From the NCBI GenBank assembly GCA_002412595.1, contig DHVJ01000034.1, positions 12,615 through 76,614 on the forward strand: a DNA stretch of 64,000 nucleotides, written 5' to 3'. The notes beneath the pieces are model-generated. The model did no database searches. It worked only from the letters and a program-made list of their open reading frames with translations, and was not told the DNA's origin. Below are positions 1 through 9,245 of this stretch, one piece after another (position 1 is the stretch's first letter; every line of letters begins with the position of its first letter). This DNA comes from Anaerolineaceae bacterium UBA5211. GTDB taxonomy: Bacteria; Chloroflexota; Anaerolineae; Anaerolineales; Anaerolineaceae. A program made the position numbers and the translations under genes.

Positions 1-3000
1 TCCGGCAGGGCATTTTTATCGATCTTGCGGCTGGGTGTAAGGGGAAACTCAGACATGACTTTATAGAAAGCCGGCAGCATATATTTTGGCAGACGCTTAG
101 CCAAAAATGCGCGCAGCGCCTTTTCATCCAGGGTAATCCCCTCATCAAGCACCAAATAAGCCAGTAATTGCTCCGTCTCGGAAGGATCAGCCCGCTTCAG
201 CACAACCGCATCCGCCACATCGGCGTATTGCAGCAGCACCGACTCGATTTCACCCGGTTCAACGCGAAAGCCGCGGATCTTGATCTGTTCATCACTGCGC
301 CCCAGATATTCCAGCGACCCATCCGGCCGCCACAGCACCAGGTCGCCGGATTTATACATGCGTGCAGAAGATTGATCCACGAAAGGATCCGGCAGGAAAC
401 GTTCAGCGGTCAACTCAGGCAGATTGAGGTATTCGCGCGCCAGGCAACTTCCTCCTATATACAGTTCGCCGGCAACTCCCTGCGGTACACGTCGTCGAGT
501 TTCATCCAGCACATACAGGTTGACATTTTCAATGGCTTTGCCAATGGTAACCTCGCGCTGGCTGTATTGCTTCCTTTCCTGCGGGGTTAAGCGCATACGC
601 GTGGCCACGCAGGTGGTTTCAGTCAATCCATAGGTATTGTCCAGATGCACATTTTCCAGGCCCAGGCTATGCCAGGTGGCCAGGTGTGCGGGAGAAACGC
701 GCTCTCCGCCGATAATGACCAGGCGAATGTCCGGCGGGAAGGGTTCAGCGGATTTATCCAGATAAAGCACCAGTTCATGCCAGAAAGCAGTAGGCAGGTC
801 CAGCACAGTGATGCCCCAATCGCGGCAGCGCTGCAGAAAATGCGGCAGGGAATCGAGCATGTCCGGCGTACGCATCACCAGGGCTGCCCCGCTGATCAGC
901 GTCGGGTAAATTTCTTCTGCCGAGGTGTCAAAATTAAGCGAAGCAAATTGCAGGACGCGGTCCTCTGCGCTGATGTGATAGTAGCGCTGACTGGACAGGA
1001 TAAAATTGACCAGCGGGCAGTGCTCGATCAGCACACCCTTGGGTTTACCGGAAGAACCCGAAGTGTAAATACTATAAGCCAGGTTATTTGCTTGAATAGG
1101 AATATCTAAATCTTGCCCTGCTTCAACAGCAATCTGCTTTTGCCAATCCCGCAACCGAATAACACGATGCGCGTCAAAGGGCAGATGTTCGTTCCGCAGA
1201 TCCGTGATCATCAGAGCCGGGTTGGCATCCGTGAGGATGTATTCAAGATGCTCCTGGGGGTAATCCGGGTCAAGCGGCAGGTAAGCGCCGCCGGCTTTGA
1301 GCACTGCCAGCATGGCAATCAGCATCTCCGGCGACTTGGGCAGGCTGATGCCCACTAGATCCTCGCGTTTCAAACCCTGTCCCAGCAAAACACGTGCCAG
1401 CTGGTTGGCCCGGTAGTTCATTTCATAATAGGTATAGGTGGTTTCACCCATCTGCAGCGCAACAGCCTGCGGTGTTTTTTTCACTTGGTCCTCGATCAGG
1501 CGCTGAACCGGAATATCCTGCGGATAGGGCACGCGCGCACCGTTCCATTGCGCCAGCTGCTCTTTTTCTGACTGGGTCAGCAAATCCAGATGGGCAACCT
1601 TTTGGGCAGGATCCTGCAGGCAGATTTCCAGCGCCAATTGGAAATGGTGCATGAGCCGTTCAACCGTCTCTTTCAGGTAAATATCGGTGTTGTACTCAAA
1701 ACCAAATTGGATACCCTCTTCAGTACGGTTCAACTCTACATTCAGGTCATAGGTGACCGTACCCGCGTCAAAATCGAAATAATCCACCTGTAGTCCATGC
1801 GGCTGCAGGCTGCAATGGGGGACATTCACAAAATTGAACACCACTCCAAAAAGTGTGCGCTGACTGCGGTCGCGCTCGGCTTTGGTCAGTTCAATCACTT
1901 TTTCGATAGGCACTTCCTGATGTTCCTGGGCCTCACTGACAGTGTCTTTGGTGCACTGTACCAGTTCATAGAAATTAGGTTCCCCGCTCAAGTCCACCTG
2001 CAGCACCACCCCATTGATAAAGGGTCCCATGATAGACTGCACTTGCTCGTACGAGCGGTTGGCAAAGAAAGAGCCAATGCGCATGACATCCTGGTGGGTA
2101 TGGTAGTTCAAGGCCAACGCGAAAGCGGAAAGCAGTACCGAGAAGGGAGTAGTTTGTTGGTCGCGGCAAAAATCCTGCAGGCGCTCCAGCGGCTGGTCTT
2201 TCAGCGTCAGCCACAACGTGGCGGCATTGGAAGTTTTCGATGCTGGACGTACCTTATCAGCCGGCAATTCAGCTACGCTCCCCTGTCCGCTCAATTTTTT
2301 TTGCCAGTATTCGTATTGCGGCCGGATATGCTGCTCGAAAACATCCGACTGCTGCCAGCAGGCGAAATCTGCATAGCGGATAGGTGGAGCGGGTAAATCT
2401 GCCTCTTTCCCCCCGGACAACTGTTCATAGAGAGCTACCAATTCGCGTTTGAACAATTCCGCCGACCAGCCATCGATGATGATATGGTGGATGATGATCC
2501 CCAGCACATAATCTTCGCGGCCCAACTGGTAAAGGGTCATACGGAAAGGCGGTGCGTTATAAATATCAAAGCTCTCCAGGTTTGAATCCGTGATGCGCGT
2601 GCGCACCTCATTGGCCGGAACCTGCTCCTTGGTTAAATTCACCCGATAAAAATGAAAATTCACGTGGGGCAGAACTTTTTGATAAGGGCTGCCGTTTTTC
2701 TCATAGAAAACGGTCCGCAGGATATCATTGCGCGCAATCAACATTTCCAGGCTTTTGCGCAGCAGATTCGCATCCAACTTACCCCGCAAGCGCAGCGCAA
2801 AAGGCGAGTGCGTCGAAGAATTGTCCGGTTCACTCCGCACCAAAAACCAAGTGCGTTCCTGGGTGAAAGTCAGTGGAATCTGTTCCGTCTGCCCGCAGGC
2901 TGGAATTTCCAATCCATCAGCCACTCCCATGCTTTGCCGGCCATCCAGCGAGCAGATTAACTCCCAAATACTGCTAAAAGCATAGAATTCACTGAATGAC

Positions 3001-4682
3001 AGGTTAATCCCCAATTGATTCCGCAGCCTTGTTAAAATACGCGCCGCTTGCAGGGAATTGCCCCCCAGTTCGAAAAAGTTGGCTGGCATACCAAATGAAT
3101 CGTCTTCCATCACCTCATGGAAAATTCGCAGCACCTCGCGCTCAAAATCCGAGGTTGGTCCAGCCGCGCCAAGCGGGTTTTCCAACACTGGCTGCGGCAA
3201 GTGTTGGCGGTCAATCTTACCGTTGCTTGTCAGTGGAAATTTTTCCAAATACACCAGCGCCCGCGGCAGCATGTATGCCGGCAGTTCACACCGCAAAAAA
3301 CGTTTTAAATCTTCCATATCCAGCGGCCGGCCGTTCTGGGTTGTGTAATATGCAGCGATGGAACGGCTGCCTGCCTGCGGCTCATTCAACAATGCCAGGG
3401 CGCGCTGCATGCCTGGAAAACGCATGAGCGCCGCTTCAATCTCGCCCAGCTCGATACGGTTACCACTCACCTTTATCTGCTGGTCGCGTCGGCTTATATA
3501 TTCCAGGTTGCCGTCCGGCAGCTCACGGGCATAATCTCCACTGCGGAAACAGCGCCCACCCTCAGGCATGAATGGATTGGCAATAAATTTCTCGTCGGTC
3601 AGCTGCGCGTCGCGATAATACCCGCGCCCCACCCCCGCACCACAAATCAGCAGTTCGCCTTCTGCACCGCTTGACACTAATTTGGATTGTTCATCCACCA
3701 GGAAGACACGATTACCCGCCAGCGCTTTGCCGATAGGTGTGCGCCGCTGCGGCTCATGCGCGCCTTCAAAAGGAAAGAAGGTAGCGCAGATGGTCGTCTC
3801 CGTCGGCCCATAGCCGTTGATGATGCGCACCTGCGGTACTGCCTTTTGGAAACAAGCCAGGGTTTGCTGCGGGATCGGTTCCACACCCACCAATAATCTT
3901 TCCAGGGCAGCCGGCTGCTTCCGGGAGGAAATCTCGCTTGTAAAATCTTCCAGGATCATGGGCGGCAGGTAAGCATTATTGATGCCCTGTTCACAAAAAT
4001 ACATTGCCAATTCCGGCACCATCTCCGGGTGATCGATCAAATGCAATGTGCCGCCAAAACACAGCACCGAAAAAATCTCCCAGACAGAAACGTCAAACCC
4101 AATGGAAACCAGCGCAGATCCAACCAACGGGTCCGTGCGCGGTGCCACCTGCTCAAAGCCGCGCAGCATGGCCAGCACGTTGCGCTCCTCGATCATGACG
4201 CCCTTGGGCGCCCCGGTCGAACCGGATGTGTACATCACATAAGCCAGCTGTGCTTCATTCAATTCAGGCATGTTGGCCTGATGCTCTTTTTCATTTTGCT
4301 GGAGATCCGCGATAGAAAACACCTGCACACCCTGGCTCGCATCAAATACGCGGTTATCCGTCAACACAACTTTCAAACCGGCATCCTGAATCACCCTGCG
4401 GCTGCGCGCCAGCGGCCAGTCCGCCGGCAAAGGCACATACGCACCGCCGGCCCATAAAATGCCCAGCATTGCCGTAACGCTCTCAATCGTGCGCATGCCG
4501 TGGATGCCCACCAATTGTTCAGGAGCCAACCCTATTTCTTCCAACAGGAATGCCCCTAATTTCTCAATATTTTCGGCCAACTGTGCATATGATAGCCGCC
4601 GGCCTTTGTGTATCAGTGCAATGCGCCGGGGATGTTGATGTGCCTGTTCGATAAAGTGATTAATCAGGGTGTCTTGTTTCAT
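1..4682 (-). CDS. Nonribosomal peptide synthetase, A-PCP-C-A module order, C-terminus cut by window edge
   Basis: The frame stays open from the ATG at 4682 to the window edge (1560 codons). Adenylation domain 1 covers about residues 1-490, with A3 YTSGSTGAPKGV, A5 NGYGPTETT, A7 FRSGD and A10 SNGKIDR. A carrier domain follows with LGGNSL, Ser543 being the phosphopantetheine site. The condensation domain (about 590-1015) has HHIIIDG at 732-738. Adenylation domain 2 carries YTSGSSGKPKGV, TYGLTETT and a final SRKIDK at the edge, so a second carrier domain should lie just outside. The A4 segment of domain 1, FDVSVWE, keeps the Asp that anchors an alpha-amino group. The start overlaps the stop of the upstream glycosyltransferase as ATGA, so translation is probably coupled. 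The gene is the last visible member of a polysaccharide operon. NRPS identity is certain; the product and substrates are not. No termination domain is visible. Confidence 0.95.
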   Translation of the reverse strand, partial: MKQDTLINHFIEQAHQHPRRIALIHKGRRLSYAQLAENIEKLGAFLLEEIGLAPEQLVGIHGMRTIESVTAMLGILWAGGAYVPLPADWPLARSRRVIQDAGLKVVLTDNRVFDASQGVQVFSIADLQQNEKEHQANMPELNEAQLAYVMYTSGSTGAPKGVMIEERNVLAMLRGFEQVAPRTDPLVGSALVSIGFDVSVWEIFSVLCFGGTLHLIDHPEMVPELAMYFCEQGINNAYLPPMILEDFTSEISSRKQPAALERLLVGVEPIPQQTLACFQKAVPQVRIINGYGPTETTICATFFPFEGAHEPQRRTPIGKALAGNRVFLVDEQSKLVSSGAEGELLICGAGVGRGYYRDAQLTDEKFIANPFMPEGGRCFRSGDYARELPDGNLEYISRRDQQIKVSGNRIELGEIEAALMRFPGMQRALALLNEPQAGSRSIAAYYTTQNGRPLDMEDLKRFLRCELPAYMLPRALVYLEKFPLTSNGKIDRQHLPQPVLENPLGAAGPTSDFEREVLRIFHEVMEDDSFGMPANFFELGGNSLQAARILTRLRNQLGINLSFSEFYAFSSIWELICSLDGRQSMGVADGLEIPACGQTEQIPLTFTQERTWFLVRSEPDNSSTHSPFALRLRGKLDANLLRKSLEMLIARNDILRTVFYEKNGSPYQKVLPHVNFHFYRVNLTKEQVPANEVRTRITDSNLESFDIYNAPPFRMTLYQLGREDYVLGIIIHHIIIDGWSAELFKRELVALYEQLSGGKEADLPAPPIRYADFACWQQSDVFEQHIRPQYEYWQKKLSGQGSVAELPADKVRPASKTSNAATLWLTLKDQPLERLQDFCRDQQTTPFSVLLSAFALALNYHTHQDVMRIGSFFANRSYEQVQSIMGPFINGVVLQVDLSGEPNFYELVQCTKDTVSEAQEHQEVPIEKVIELTKAERDRSQRTLFGVVFNFVNVPHCSLQPHGLQVDYFDFDAGTVTYDLNVELNRTEEGIQFGFEYNTDIYLKETVERLMHHFQLALEICLQDPAQKVAHLDLLTQSEKEQLAQWNGARVPYPQDIPVQRLIEDQVKKTPQAVALQMGETTYTYYEMNYRANQLARVLLGQGLKREDLVGISLPKSPEMLIAMLAVLKAGGAYLPLDPDYPQEHLEYILTDANPALMITDLRNEHLPFDAHRVIRLRDWQKQIAVEAGQDLDIPIQANNLAYSIYTSGSSGKPKGVLIEHCPLVNFILSSQRYYHISAEDRVLQFASLNFDTSAEEIYPTLISGAALVMRTPDMLDSLPHFLQRCRDWGITVLDLPTAFWHELVLYLDKSAEPFPPDIRLVIIGGERVSPAHLATWHSLGLENVHLDNTYGLTETTCVATRMRLTPQERKQYSQREVTIGKAIENVNLYVLDETRRRVPQGVAGELYIGGSCLAREYLNLPELTAERFLPDPFVDQSSARMYKSGDLVLWRPDGSLEYLGRSDEQIKIRGFRVEPGEIESVLLQYADVADAVVLKRADPSETEQLLAYLVLDEGITLDEKALRAFLAKRLPKYMLPAFYKVMSEFPLTPSRKIDKNALP

Positions 4683-5809
4683 GCCCCCTCCTTGAAATAT
4701 TCGTCCGTGTAACCCCGCAATGCGTGGCCGACAGCATTCCAGTTATAGCGCTTTTGCGAAAGCTGCCAGCTCTGGCGGCCAAACTGAGCGCGCCTTTTTT
4801 CGCTATCCAACAGCTTCTCCAAAGCCTCCGCCAGCGCATTTTCATCGCCCGCTTCCACCAGATAGCCGTTACGGTCATCTGCCACCATATCCGGCAGCGC
4901 CCCAATGCGTGCCGCCACAATCGGCAGGGCATGCGCCATGGCCTCCACAAACACAATCCCAAAAGGTTCGTTGCGGGTAGGCATGCAGAAGACGGTAGCA
5001 GCCTGATAGTAGCGATTCAATTCTTCCACCGATACGCGCCCAACCACATGGATCCCCGGGTGATTGAGCGGCACTTCACTGCCGACAACGGTCAAAACGG
5101 CATCCGGATAGTGCGCGTACAAGCGCTCAAAAGCTTCCACCAGCTGCGGCCCGCCCTTGCGCTGCCAATCCAACCCCACAAATAAGATCGAGCGCGCGCT
5201 GTAATCCTTGTCCCGCGGGTCCAGCGATGGAATGGGGGTGTTAGCGCCGGCGTAAATGCAGCGCACCTTCGCCTCCGGCACGCCGTATTGTTCGATCAAC
5301 GATCGTGATATGTTGCTGCTGCGCGTGAAAATGCGGTCGGCATGGTCATAAATACTTTTCTCACAGGCAATCCATTCCGCCGAATAAAGATGCACTTTAA
5401 TAGCAGGAGAATAATTCAAATTGGCCAAATGGGTATGGTCGGTATAGATAAAATGCGGGATGCCCGCAACGTGCGTATCAAAGATGGATTGCAATTGGAA
5501 GGTGAAGCGGATATCGTTGCGCTGTGCCCCAATCTGTGCTGCCAGATCCCGCACGTGGGCAAACAGGAAAACGGTGCGAAAAAAAGCCGCCTTAAATTGC
5601 AGTCGGCCCAGCAGGATATCCAGCCCATATTCTTTGATCACCGCCCACAAGTTGCGCAGCAGCGTGCCCTTGTCCGCTTTGATCAGAGTCCACAGCGTGA
5701 TGATCTCCAGCTCATCTTCCGGATAACTCGCACGCAGCATGGTCTCCACGCTGGCTGCAATGGGGGGATCGCCCCAAACGCGGAAATGCAGAATCTTTTT
5801 AACCGGCAC
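4679..5809 (-). CDS. GT4-family glycosyltransferase (paralogue of next gene upstream)
   Basis: A 376-residue GT-B fold glycosyltransferase, group 1 (GT4), expected to add a sugar to a lipid-linked intermediate at the cytoplasmic face. The C-terminal half shows LFVGLDWQRKGG, the nucleotide-sugar donor motif EPFGIVFVEAM (EX7E) and a DMVADDRNGYLVEAGD segment. The N-terminal acceptor half has IYTDHTHLANLN and FTRSSNISRSLIEQYG. It aligns along its whole length with the gene at 5799-6938, so the pair arose by tandem duplication. The start is GTG at 5809, preceded by a strong AGGAGGAG ribosome site, and overlaps the upstream gene by 11 bases. Its stop overlaps the NRPS start. The donor and acceptor cannot be read from sequence. 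Confidence 0.93.
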   Translation of the reverse strand: MPVKKILHFRVWGDPPIAASVETMLRASYPEDELEIITLWTLIKADKGTLLRNLWAVIKEYGLDILLGRLQFKAAFFRTVFLFAHVRDLAAQIGAQRNDIRFTFQLQSIFDTHVAGIPHFIYTDHTHLANLNYSPAIKVHLYSAEWIACEKSIYDHADRIFTRSSNISRSLIEQYGVPEAKVRCIYAGANTPIPSLDPRDKDYSARSILFVGLDWQRKGGPQLVEAFERLYAHYPDAVLTVVGSEVPLNHPGIHVVGRVSVEELNRYYQAATVFCMPTRNEPFGIVFVEAMAHALPIVAARIGALPDMVADDRNGYLVEAGDENALAEALEKLLDSEKRRAQFGRQSWQLSQKRYNWNAVGHALRGYTDEYFKEGA

Positions 5810-6938
5810 GCGGCTCCTCCTGGGGTAAAAATGGCAGGATGTTGGCTTTCATCTTCTGTCCAACCTTTTCCCAAGTGTAACGCTCCCTGGCCAGGTGGTA
5901 ACCCAGCCTGCCAAACTGCCGGCATTTCTCCGGGTCATCCATCAACGCCACCAAAGCTTTGGTCAAGGCCGGGATATCCCCGGGCGCAACCATATAACCG
6001 TTGCGGCTGTCCTCCAGAAAATCCGGTACCGCCCCGGTATTAGGCGCCACCAGCGGCAGCCCATAGGCCATGGCTTCCACAAAAACGATGCCAAAGGGTT
6101 CCAAACGCGTGGGCAGGCAGAAAATGCTGGCGCGCTGATAATAAGGCACCACTTCTTCCAAAGGCAGCTTGCCGGCTACCCGCACATTGGGCAGGTCCAC
6201 CTTAGGGGTGCAGCCCACAATAGTCAAATGCGCATCCGCATGTTTTTGGAGCACACCTTTAAAGGCTTGCACCAGTTCCGGCCCGCCTTTGCGCTCCCAG
6301 GTCACACCCACAAAGAGGATCTCCTTGCTGCTGTAATCTTTGCGGTCCAGGTCAACATCCTGCATGGGGGTATTGCTGCCCGCGTAAACCACGGCCGTCT
6401 TCTCCGCGGGAATATCATATTGTTCCAGCAGAGAACGGCGCACATGGCTGCTGCGCGTGAAGGTCATACAGGCATGCTGGTAAGTTTCTTTTTCCAGCAC
6501 ATGCCAGACGGATGAATACAATTTATCGCGCGTATATGAAGGTGTGTACAGGTTAGCCAGGTTGGTGGTATCGGTATAGATAAAATTAGGCAAACCAGGC
6601 GTGCTGGCGTCAAAATCGGATTGGGTTTGGAGCGTGAAGAGATAATTAGCGTGCGATACATGTTCACTCACCAATCGCCGCACCTGCCTGTGCATATAAG
6701 TTGTTGCCCAGAACCTCCGCCAGATTTTCCAATATCCCAGCAAATGGCGCAGGGGATATTCCTTTATCACATAGAAAATATTCAGCAGAAAGATACCCGG
6801 ATGCTTCTTGACCATCTGTTTGATGTTCAGCAATTCCAGTGGATAGTTGGGGAACTGCACCGCCAGGGCGGCGCGCACGCTCTCCACATCCGGGTGATTG
6901 AATTTGTAAACCAGTAGAATCTTTTTATCTTCGGCCAT
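5799..6938 (-). CDS. GT4-family glycosyltransferase
   Basis: A 379-residue GT4 enzyme that is paralogous to the gene downstream of it (4679-5809). Shared blocks include YVIKEY, FIYTDTTNLANL, FTRSSHVRRSLLEQYD, VYAGSNTPM and FVGVTWERKGG. The donor-binding EX7E motif is EPFGIVFVEAM, followed by NTGAVPDFLEDSRNGY. There is no signal peptide or membrane segment, so it should act at the cytoplasmic face. It begins 11 bases after the stop of the BcsB-like gene and overlaps its paralogue by 11 bases. Each copy of the pair probably adds one residue of a repeat unit, or they use different acceptors; this is inference. Confidence 0.92.
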   Translation of the reverse strand: MAEDKKILLVYKFNHPDVESVRAALAVQFPNYPLELLNIKQMVKKHPGIFLLNIFYVIKEYPLRHLLGYWKIWRRFWATTYMHRQVRRLVSEHVSHANYLFTLQTQSDFDASTPGLPNFIYTDTTNLANLYTPSYTRDKLYSSVWHVLEKETYQHACMTFTRSSHVRRSLLEQYDIPAEKTAVVYAGSNTPMQDVDLDRKDYSSKEILFVGVTWERKGGPELVQAFKGVLQKHADAHLTIVGCTPKVDLPNVRVAGKLPLEEVVPYYQRASIFCLPTRLEPFGIVFVEAMAYGLPLVAPNTGAVPDFLEDSRNGYMVAPGDIPALTKALVALMDDPEKCRQFGRLGYHLARERYTWEKVGQKMKANILPFLPQEEPRAG

Positions 6939-6949
6939 ATACCAATCCG

Positions 6950-9196
6950 TTATTTAGAATCCGAGTCATCCTCTTTTTTATTCTTTTTCAGAGCCGGCAG
7001 CAGTTTGATCAAAATGACTGTCACCGTCAGCAGGGTGATCACCAATATGGCCGGAAGCATCCAGGCCCGGTTGGCTTTTTGGACATCGGAAGGCTGCGAA
7101 GATTGCGCTGCGGGTACCTGCGTTACCGTCTCGCCGTTGACCGCCAGCAATTGGCTATCCACCGGGAAACGCGAATCCAGGCTGATGATCTGACCGCTGG
7201 AGATGATGGCAAAATTACCCGCCAGGCTACCGCGCAGATCGCCGCCGCCCAGGGCACTGCCCGCCAGGGCTACCCCATCTTCACTGTTTCCGGATACCAA
7301 CAGAACAGCTTTGTCGCCGGCCCAGGGTGAGTTGAACAACTCCAGATAACCTACAGTGGAGCCTTCTACCACACGGTAAACAATGCGTGAGGCCGGGTCA
7401 TAGGGCACTTCCGAGCCGGCGCTGAAAGGAGCCGGCAGGGTGTCGATCCAATCATAAATCACCGGCAGCTGGCTGGGTTTGCCCAGCAAGACCACATTGT
7501 TGGCCGCCAGTTCAATCAGGTCAAGGTCATTTTCAAATTGAACGCTGACCTGGGAAAGCGCGTCATCCAACTGGTTGCCCATTTCGAAAGCAACAGCGGA
7601 AGCTGTCTGCCAAACCAAGGGGGCATTTTCCGGCAGGATGAAAGTAATATTTCCCTGCACATCTCCCACAGCCAGGTTTTCGGGATAACCGCTCAAGGTG
7701 AGGGTATCCGCCTCACTGACGGTATTTTCCACCAGCGGCAAATGCAAGCTGGAATCGCTGAAAATGGTTGCCCAGGCACTGATAAAGTTGGTCAAGTCGG
7801 TGCAGCTGTCATAAGGGATCAACTGGACCTGGATCTGCAGCTCATTGGTGCCCTGCACAAAAGCCGAGGGCGGCAAGCTGACCTGTATTTCGGTCAATTG
7901 AGTCGTCTCCTCGCTGAATTGCACGCTGCTGATAACGCGGCCGTTCAGGATCACGGTCATGCCGGAATTTTCAAAGCTCAACAAAGCCGAATGGCTGAAA
8001 AACAGACCCAAATAGGCATCTGAACTGACGGTTTGGCCGGGCGGGATGTAAAACTCGTAATAAGCATAGTTGGTGCCACTGCTGCGCATATTACGGTCTT
8101 CATAACCCAAATCAAGGAAAGTACGGTCGGTAGCAGCCAGAGGGGCGCTGGCTTCCGCGCGATAGGATTCAATCATGGCCGCATTGCTGGCTGTGGTGGT
8201 CAGAATCGTGCCGTACTTGATTGCCTGACCGGCTTTGATAACCCCTTCGTCGGAATTACCGGATACCACCAGCACTACACGCGTGTCATTCCAGGGGGAA
8301 ACCACCAATTGTAAAATACCATCGTTCTCATCGTTGAGCGCAAATTTGGAAGCGCTGACTGCGACAGGTAAATCCAATCCCGAGATCAGATCCAGGGATG
8401 CTGCTTTGCCCACCAGGATCAGGTTCTCCGCATTGCGCTGTTCGGTGGTCAGGTTGTCCGCCGTGACGGCGGTCAGGATCAAATTACCGCCTGTCAGGCT
8501 GCCAAAGCCGGCTGATACATCCATAACTGCCTGCAATTCAGCCGTGCCGGGATTTTCCGGCAGCACCAGCAGCGCGGTACGGTCGAATAACGCATTGGGC
8601 TGGTAGAACGGCCGCGGCAGCAGGGTCAGGTCCGTTTCCGGACTGGAAACGCCGTGCGGCAGATAAAGATAAGAACTTTCCTTCACAACCAGATTGACAT
8701 CAAAATCACGCACACAGGATTCTTCGCTAATTAAATTGAAAGTGAGTTCCATACGTCCGTCCGTGCGGTCGCTGACCAGCGCACCGGGCGGGATGCGGAT
8801 ATCGCTGGCAAAGTCTCCATCCTGACTCAGGGAGAAAGAGGCCACCACATTTCCGTTCACTTCAACATCCAGCACACCGCCTATCAACCCCTGACCGGCA
8901 ATGTAGTCGTTTCCATAAAATGCCAGTGAATATTCCAGGTGCATTCGGCCTTCGCTGGGATAAGTCCATTCCTCCGGGAAACTCACCTGAATACCCGCTG
9001 AATCAAACGGGCCGATCAGGCGGGTTTCAGTAAAGCCCAAAATGGGGAAGGTGTAAATATCCTCCTGATCTGCCGCCGCTGTTGCCAGTGGTGTAACGGT
9101 TGGTTCGGGTTCCTGCGCTGTGTTTTGCGCCAAAACCGGACTGCTGATCAGCAGTACTAAAACGATCATCCATCCAAATGTATTCTTCTTATTCAT
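6950..9196 (-). CDS. bcsB: BcsB-like periplasmic cellulose-synthase subunit
   Basis: A 748-residue exported protein of the BcsB family, the membrane-anchored periplasmic partner of cellulose-type synthases that guides the emerging glucan. The N-terminus (MNKKNTFGWMIVLVLLISS...) is a signal peptide. Two repeats of a carbohydrate-binding jelly-roll plus alpha/beta unit follow; each ends in a typical core such as VQLIPYDSCTDLTNF with SDSSLHLP. A single C-terminal membrane helix (about 710-732) is followed by a Lys/Asp-rich tail. I chose ATG 9196 because GAGAGG lies 7 bases upstream; an in-frame ATG 18 bases earlier lacks a good site. The next gene upstream is a cellulose-synthase-like GT2, which fits a two-subunit synthase. 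The sugar may not be glucose. Family assignment is fairly sure; the polymer is inferred. Confidence 0.85.
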   Translation of the reverse strand: MNKKNTFGWMIVLVLLISSPVLAQNTAQEPEPTVTPLATAAADQEDIYTFPILGFTETRLIGPFDSAGIQVSFPEEWTYPSEGRMHLEYSLAFYGNDYIAGQGLIGGVLDVEVNGNVVASFSLSQDGDFASDIRIPPGALVSDRTDGRMELTFNLISEESCVRDFDVNLVVKESSYLYLPHGVSSPETDLTLLPRPFYQPNALFDRTALLVLPENPGTAELQAVMDVSAGFGSLTGGNLILTAVTADNLTTEQRNAENLILVGKAASLDLISGLDLPVAVSASKFALNDENDGILQLVVSPWNDTRVVLVVSGNSDEGVIKAGQAIKYGTILTTTASNAAMIESYRAEASAPLAATDRTFLDLGYEDRNMRSSGTNYAYYEFYIPPGQTVSSDAYLGLFFSHSALLSFENSGMTVILNGRVISSVQFSEETTQLTEIQVSLPPSAFVQGTNELQIQVQLIPYDSCTDLTNFISAWATIFSDSSLHLPLVENTVSEADTLTLSGYPENLAVGDVQGNITFILPENAPLVWQTASAVAFEMGNQLDDALSQVSVQFENDLDLIELAANNVVLLGKPSQLPVIYDWIDTLPAPFSAGSEVPYDPASRIVYRVVEGSTVGYLELFNSPWAGDKAVLLVSGNSEDGVALAGSALGGGDLRGSLAGNFAIISSGQIISLDSRFPVDSQLLAVNGETVTQVPAAQSSQPSDVQKANRAWMLPAILVITLLTVTVILIKLLPALKKNKKEDDSDSK

Positions 9197-9245
9197 TGGG
9201 TACCTCTCATCCAATTTAATTATAAAAAAATATTTTATTAGTTCT

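Noticed and set aside
168..4460. Plus-strand open frames opposite the NRPS
   Set aside because: The minus frame is continuous with all NRPS motifs in order; the plus frames are shadows.
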